Below are positions 58,760 through 64,000 of a stretch of 64,000 nt of DNA, piece after piece (positions within the stretch are counted from its first letter, which is position 1; each line of letters begins with the position of its first letter). The notes under the pieces are model-generated. The model saw only the letters and a program-made list of their open reading frames with translations. It did no database searches and was not told where the DNA came from. Made by a program: the position numbers and the translations under genes. This DNA comes from Ceraceosorus guamensis (taxonomy: Eukaryota > Basidiomycota > Exobasidiomycetes > Ceraceosorales > Ceraceosoraceae). Where the stretch lies: positions 1-64,000 of the forward strand of contig NW_020290023.1 of assembly GCF_003144195.1 (NCBI RefSeq). The letters run 5' to 3'.

Positions 58760-60892
58760 CTTTGTTCTGTGCAGGCACGTGTGCTTGAGCAGTGTGTCTC
58801 GAGAGGGTAGAGTAAGCTGATCCTCGACGTGACGCCCTTGTTATGCCTTTGATTGTGGAGCGATGGAATGCGCATCCCAAATCTATTATCGATGCTGGTG
58901 CGAGGTGGATATCGATGTCGGTGTGCCGTCTCGAGCACCAGAAATTCGCTGCAAGCGTCTCGGTCTGCACAGCTGCACGCGAGCCGTCCCAGTCGCGCGT
59001 CTTCTATCAGCGTGGAGGCGCTTCCAGAAGAAGGCCGACGAGCATACCAAGTTTCGAGATCAATCTGCAAGAGCAAGTCACGTGGCTTTGTGATCGGCGC
59101 TCGAAGTCGTGAGGATCGAGTCACCATGGCGACTGTGAATTTGAATCTTGAATCATGAATGTAAAACGATCGATTGTTGAATTCATCATTTTCACGAGTC
59201 CAGGCTTGAATGACGATCCAGTGAAGGGCAGCTGGCCGACCTACCCAGCAGCACTTTGATTCCTGAATTTGTTTTGTGAATCGAGTCGTGATGCTGTTTG
59301 TCAAGGGCACCTCTATCACTCAGCATTCGTGATTGTTATGCAGCATTCGTGCCTTGAAAATGTGCTGACTGGCATAGGCTCATGCCATGTAGGCGACCGA
59401 GCGAGTCACGAGTCTGTGCATCGTGCCAGCCCAACGACCCCAAACACAGCATCCATGCAGCTGAACAGTTACATTCAAATTCACAATTGTTGTGAATCTT
59501 GAATCGAGGCTATGCCCTTCTCCACACTCGAAGACTACTCATGACGATATATATAGCTGGGCGTCAAAACCTAAAGATTGCCGCGGACGTGCTAAGGGCG
59601 AGCAAACAGCAGGTCTTGCTTTGTCCGCTACGCGACCGCTTCCCCACATCGCACCCATCACTGTGATCGCGTGGTTTTAGGACGCCGCCTATATATATAC
59701 CGTTGTGAGTCAAGAGTATATGTGCGCGCTGGTCTCCACGGGGAAAGAGCAAGCCCACGTCGAAGGTGAACGCATTGAGCAAAGCGAGTCAGGCACCGTG
59801 CGTGCGCGTGCGTGCGTGGCGTGCGTGCGTGCTTTGCTGCTGCATGTCAGAGTACAAATGTCCTCAAAGCAAATTCAAGGCCCTTCCTGCCTCGGTGTAT
59901 GTTGTAGAGCTCGTGTGAGCCTTATATACCCGTGGCAATGCGCCCCAGACCTCGAAAGCTTAAGGGACCATTTCCAGTCTTGCTGCGTTGTGGACTCTCC
60001 TTCTCGCGCCTTCCTCCACATGTGTGCGAGAAGGCACGGCAAGCTTCACGAACGGCGATTTGTTCACTCGGTCGCCCATGCACAGCAGGCAGCTCAGCGA
60101 TTGGCTGCCGCTGACAAGGCGATTGGAACGAAAGTTGCCAGAGCTCACTGATAAAGCGCAACATTCTCTGATGAGAGTGAGTCAGAGCGAAGGCAGATAG
60201 ACTGACCGCGGATACTCTTGGTCAATCAGAAGGCGAATTGCGACGCGAATGAAGCGGCTCGCACGCCCAGAGCAAGAAAGGGCCGCAGGCACATATGCGC
60301 TCTAATTGATGCCGCCGCTGCCGGCGTTTCCGCAAGCGAGGTGCACCAGAGAACCGCGCTAGCTGGCTCGGGCAGAAGATCATTCAGTTTAGTCCGAGTC
60401 AGAGAGTCATCACCAGTCGTGAGATATAGCCTCGTCGGTCATCAGTGTGAGTTTTGGGGTAGCATATTTGCCTGTCTGACGAAGGGAAGACAACGATCAC
60501 TCGCGATTGCATTCATCAGGGACGCTTTACCCCACACGTATCACCACGCACACGATATCACACTCTGACTGCTGACACTGTGACTCCTCGTGTGAATCGG
60601 CTTGCTGGAGTCCTGCGCCCATACAACACGGCGTAGTTGTAGTGTGCATTTCTTACGTCTCCCTCGTGACGTGCTGCTTGCCGCTCTCGCTCTTCATCCC
60701 CACGATCCCATCCAAACAGGTCTCCACCGTCTGGCCAATAGACATAGAGTCCTCCGCGTGCAGCATCGACTTTACCTCTGTTGTGATTCGCGCAAGAAAA
60801 CTTCCCGAGCAAGTTGTTGGATAGATCACACCCACGCGTCGTCGTGTAACATCCACCTTGCCTGCGCGCATAGCCTCTTGCGCTTCTACACG
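58760..60892. other. Long intergenic region, TPR-DnaJ / MFS divergent
   Basis: About 2.1 kb has no supported gene. It contains TATA-like boxes near 59547 (gatatatatagc), 59690 (tatatatatacc) and 59922 (ttatatacc), a (GCGT)n stretch at 59797-59832, a TGAGTCA at 60178, and many gattcttgaatc/ttcgtgatt/tcacgag motifs between 59100 and 59510. It is one of the two longest gaps in the window. Confidence 0.5.
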
Positions 60893-62770
60893 ATGGCTGA
60901 GTTGCAGCCACATTTGGCCGTCAAGCCGGGCTCTGCGCCTCCCTCGCCGGATCAGGACGGCTTGACGGATCTCAAGACGCATCAGCATGATGGAGAGGAG
61001 CTCGAAGGGGTGATGCGCGGCACGAGGAATATCGAACACAACAAGGAGCTGGCTCGAGCTGATCACCAATGGTGGACAAATGAAGAGGATCGTAGTGTGC
61101 TACGAAAGTTGGACATCCGCCTTGTGCCTCTCTTATTTGTCACCTACATGCTCGCAGCTCTAGACCGATCCAACATTGGCAACGCAAAGACGGCAGGGAT
61201 GAATGAAAACTTGGGCATTTCCGATCCCGATTTTCAGTGGCTTCTTACCATCTTCTACATCTCTTACTGCTTATTCCAGTTCCAAGTGCTGGCATACAAG
61301 ATCTTCAGACCGTCCAGGTGGATCTTCTTTTGCGTCATTGTATGGGGAGTGGCATCCACTCTGCAAGCTACAGCCACTGGGTGGAGTGGACTCATGGCTG
61401 CGCGCTTCTTCCTAGGAGTGAGCGAAGCCGGGTACGGTACAGGTGCGTAAGCCGAATGCGTCTCTTTCTCTTTTCTGGCGCCTTGACCTTGGCTGACGTC
61501 TCATCGTCTTCTTGCAGGTGTTGCTCTTTATTACAGCTTCTTTTATCCCAAGCAGGAAATCGGCATTCGTTTCGCGTGGTTCATTACTGGTGGAGCACTG
61601 GCATCCTGCATTGGGGGATCCATAGCTTACGGCATTCAGCAAGCCAAGACGTCTGTCGAGAATTGGCGCCTGCTGTTCATCATCGAGGGCATTCCTACCG
61701 TGGTTCTCGCGTTCGTGCTCCTGTGGCTCATGCCGGACTCGATCGCCACCAGCTCTTTCTTGACTCCGCGAGAGCGTCTGATCGCAGAGGCTCGGCTCTT
61801 TCGTGATCTGACAGATCGGACGGCAGCAGAAGAGGTGGAGGAGACCGCTGCCACATCACAGCAAGATGGAGCGACGAAATCGTTGATGACGAGCAAAATT
61901 ACAGGTCTTCGCTCCGGCATTGGTCAGAAGCTCGACACCAAGAATCTGGCCGCAGCTTTCAAGGATCCTCTGAGCTACACCAACTCTATTCTGATTTTCA
62001 TCACCAACGTCTCGTACAGCAGCGTGCCCGTCTACCTGCCCACCATCTTGAATGGTATGGGCTACACCAGCATCCGAGCGCAAGGCTTCTCAGCCCCACC
62101 GTACCTGGCTGCTTGGGTCTTCTCTTTGCTTTACGTCTACACGGCCATGAAGCTGCGCGTTTGTGGTCCGTTTATCATACCCGCTACGCTGGCTGGAGCA
62201 GCAGGCTACCTCGTCCTGGCTCTCTCCAAGGACGATCACACTCGATACGGTGCGGTCTATCTCGTCGTCATTGCTCTCTTCACGCAGATTCCCATGCTCT
62301 ACATGTTCCTGCTCAACAATACACCCGGCGAATCGCGCAGAGGTGCAGGGTTAGTCATCTTTGGAGTCATAGGTCAAGCTGGGCCCTTCTTGGGCACAAG
62401 GCTTTTCCCAGCCAAGCAAGGCCCCTACTACGCCAAGGGCATGTTTATTAGCGCTGGATTGCTCTTTGCTGCTACGGCCATCTCTACCGCGACTACCGTG
62501 ATGCTGTGGCAGAGGAACCGCATGAGGGATCGAGCCGAGGAAGCGCTAGAGAAAGGAACAGACCAGCTTGAGAAGACGCCCGAGTCACTCGCTGCTCTCT
62601 CTGCGGAAGAAGCTGCAGAGAGAAAAGGGTGGCTCAAGAGGCTCGACGCTAGCAGACGCGGAGAGGACAGTCCGTACTGTAAGTTCCGGAAAGCGCATGC
62701 GAAACGAAGTTGCGACTTGTCTGACCTCGCGCTTTGTCCTTTGCGCACAACAGATCGCTACACGATCTGA
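60893..62770 (+). CDS. MFS transporter, Dal5 / anion:cation symporter family
   Basis: Exons are 60893-61442, 61518-62678 and 62754-62770 (a 17-nt last exon), giving 575 residues. The N-terminal cytosolic tail is hydrophilic. About 12 membrane spans follow, from LDIRLVPLLFVTYMLAALDR to the span ending in TTVMLWQRN. The loop DRSNIGNAKTAGM after span 1 and ARFFLGVSEAGYGTG are signatures of the fungal allantoate/nicotinate/pantothenate (Dal5-type) permeases. A long central loop (about 275-335) separates the two halves. The substrate cannot be told; small organic anions such as allantoate, ureidosuccinate or vitamins are typical. The start ATG at 60893 is preferred over the longer open frame from 60602, whose extra residues look non-coding. 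Confidence 0.9.
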
Positions 62771-64000
62771 AAAGCGCGGTGCTGCGTGAGGGGACACGGA
62801 GTAAATCCTGGCCCAGCTTTGTTATCATCTGTCTTCACAAAATCAGGAGCTGCGTGTCTTTCAGAGAATTGTGAATGACACTTGATATGCTTTCTATTTC
62901 CTGCCCAAGTTTTCGAGGTAGGACTCGACTCGAGTGACTGTAGCTGATCCAGGATGAAACATGGGGGCTCATGAAGCCGCAACGGCGGAAAATGGTAGCG
63001 AACTGGCCATCGACTGAGAAAAGGCCTGGCTGTGAGAAGGTGAGGAAAAGCTGTCAAAAGAAATATTCTCGATGAAAGGCAGCGGTCCTAGCTGCTGGGC
63101 ACATATACAGTCGTGAGTATGGTCGACGACCCCTCGGGTCTCCGCGTCCACTTTGCATGGCCCTCGTGCGTGCCTCGTCATCCGCATGTACACATGCAGA
63201 GCGGCACCACTCACCACTCACGACTACTCGATCACGAATAACTGCTGTACAGAGGCGCCCGACTGGTTATAACGGTGTAGTAGCCACCTAACGAGTGCCA
63301 AACCTGCATGCCTTTAATTGCGATGAATTTCTACAGCTGCCAGACCGCGCTCGGCGCGCGGGCAGCGTGCAGCTATAGAAGTGCGCGCGTCAGCTTCAAT
63401 TAGCGTCGTGATAGTCAACAGTGTATGTATAGGCCTCCGAAGAGTCGTGCATCAGCATGCAGCATCGTTAATCATGCTGTTGAGCAAGGCGGCAGGAAGC
63501 CCCTCTTCGCAATGAAGTGAATGAACGCTTGCGGGCGGTCTGGCAGGCGCGGCAGGCATCTCAAATTCCTCGTCGCTCTCAACCGCGCGGCTCCTTCGCC
63601 TGCCGGCGTACGAATGCTGCTGCAGCAGGCAGGTTTCACTCGACAGGAGCAGTCTTGCTCGATCGTCCGGCGACAGAACAGTCATATCTGCTGATGAGGC
63701 AAGCAGCCACCTGGCCCGCGTGCCGGCCACTCGCGGCCGCCTGCTGACTGCCTAGCTGCTCCAGCTACGAGCACTCACCATGCATGCAGCGGTCAAGTGC
63801 GTCGCATTAGCTGCATACCTGCAGGCTCGCTGCGCTCTTTGTCCTTCATGCGCGCCTCGCGCTGTTGCTGTCCGTACTGAACCACTCAATGGACGCGCGA
63901 GATGGGGCGAACGCCGCGCCAAGCGTGAGCGTGGAATGCCCACTGAGAACGCCCATGCAGAAAGCAACGCCCGCGTCTCGCCGCCCATCGCATCACCCGC
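62771..64000. other. Right-end non-genic region
   Basis: No supported gene was seen over 1.2 kb. The last 500 bp are GC-rich with many short Pst I/Sph I-like palindromes (ctgcag, gcatgc). Motifs agtcgtgagta (63109) and gatcacgaata (63230) belong to the dispersed intergenic family. Open frames here are short and of low quality. Confidence 0.4.

Noticed and set aside
59705-60151. 148-codon plus-strand open frame in the long gap
   Set aside because: It crosses a (GCGT)n repeat and TATA-like elements, and has Cys/Arg-rich composition typical of non-coding frames.
60602-60892. N-terminal extension of the MFS transporter
   Set aside because: The extra residues resemble translated leader. The ATG at 60893 starts a normal hydrophilic tail for this family.
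63752-63988. Open frame near the right edge
   Set aside because: It is short, Arg/Ala/Ser-rich in GC-rich DNA, and unsupported.

Overview
The window is eukaryotic nuclear DNA from a fungus. The genes are tightly packed and split by many short introns (mostly about 50-110 bp, GTGAGT/GTAAGT-type donors). Proteins such as an IML1/GATOR1 subunit, a Glo3-type ArfGAP, an exocyst Sec15, a Zn2Cys6 regulator and a Candida antarctica lipase B-like secreted lipase fit a basidiomycete. The intron style and the CalB-like lipase point towards Ustilaginomycotina (smut relatives), but the genus cannot be read from the sequence. All gene models were built by hand by joining open frames at GT..AG sites; summed exon lengths are multiples of three, which supports them, but no transcript evidence was available.

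Layout. 1-1847: non-genic DNA with a tRNA-5'-half-like block, direct repeats and one doubtful small ORF. 1848-3371 (-): CPA1, arginine-type carbamoyl-phosphate synthase small subunit, with an arginine-attenuator-peptide uORF at 3418-3480. 4153-6847 (+): ADIP/Msd1-like coiled-coil protein. 7087-11381 (-): rhodanese plus USP deubiquitinase. 12273-13290 (-): glutathione S-transferase. 13762-16897 (+): SSL2/XPB helicase of TFIIH. 16918-17301 (-): unknown small protein. 17607-18174 (+): decayed DUF1264/oil-body-protein-like gene. 18582-23145 (-): Zn2Cys6 transcription factor. 24794-27633 (+): dynein intermediate chain. 27778-30893 (-): cysteinyl-tRNA synthetase. 31561-33693 (-): GLO3 ArfGAP. 34403-37677 (+): SEC15. 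37933-39544 (-): Ap4A phosphorylase. 40240-46151 (+): IML1. 46260-47890 (-): 3-hydroxyisobutyrate dehydrogenase. 48990-50540 (+): CalB-like lipase. 50707-53716 (-): SGD1/NOM1. 54577-56364 (+): ADE12. 56651-58759 (-): TPR-DnaJ cochaperone. 60893-62770 (+): Dal5-type MFS transporter. 62771-64000: no gene seen.

The genes are mostly housekeeping and do not form a biosynthetic cluster. Shared themes are nutrient and amino-acid control (CPA1 with its attenuator, cysteinyl-tRNA synthetase and ADE12 with Gcn4-like TGACTCA sites upstream, IML1, valine catabolism, a Dal5-like permease) and membrane traffic (GLO3 and SEC15 in a divergent pair). No complete transposon, virus-like element, CRISPR array, rRNA or complete tRNA was found.

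The most interesting observations are the divergent arginine attenuator peptide, an apparent 30-nt intron in SEC15, 20-21-nt microexons (one inside the zinc cluster, one leading into the lipase catalytic Asp), AAG/GAG 3' splice sites, the likely dual-targeted cysteinyl-tRNA synthetase, and the DUF1264-like pseudogene.
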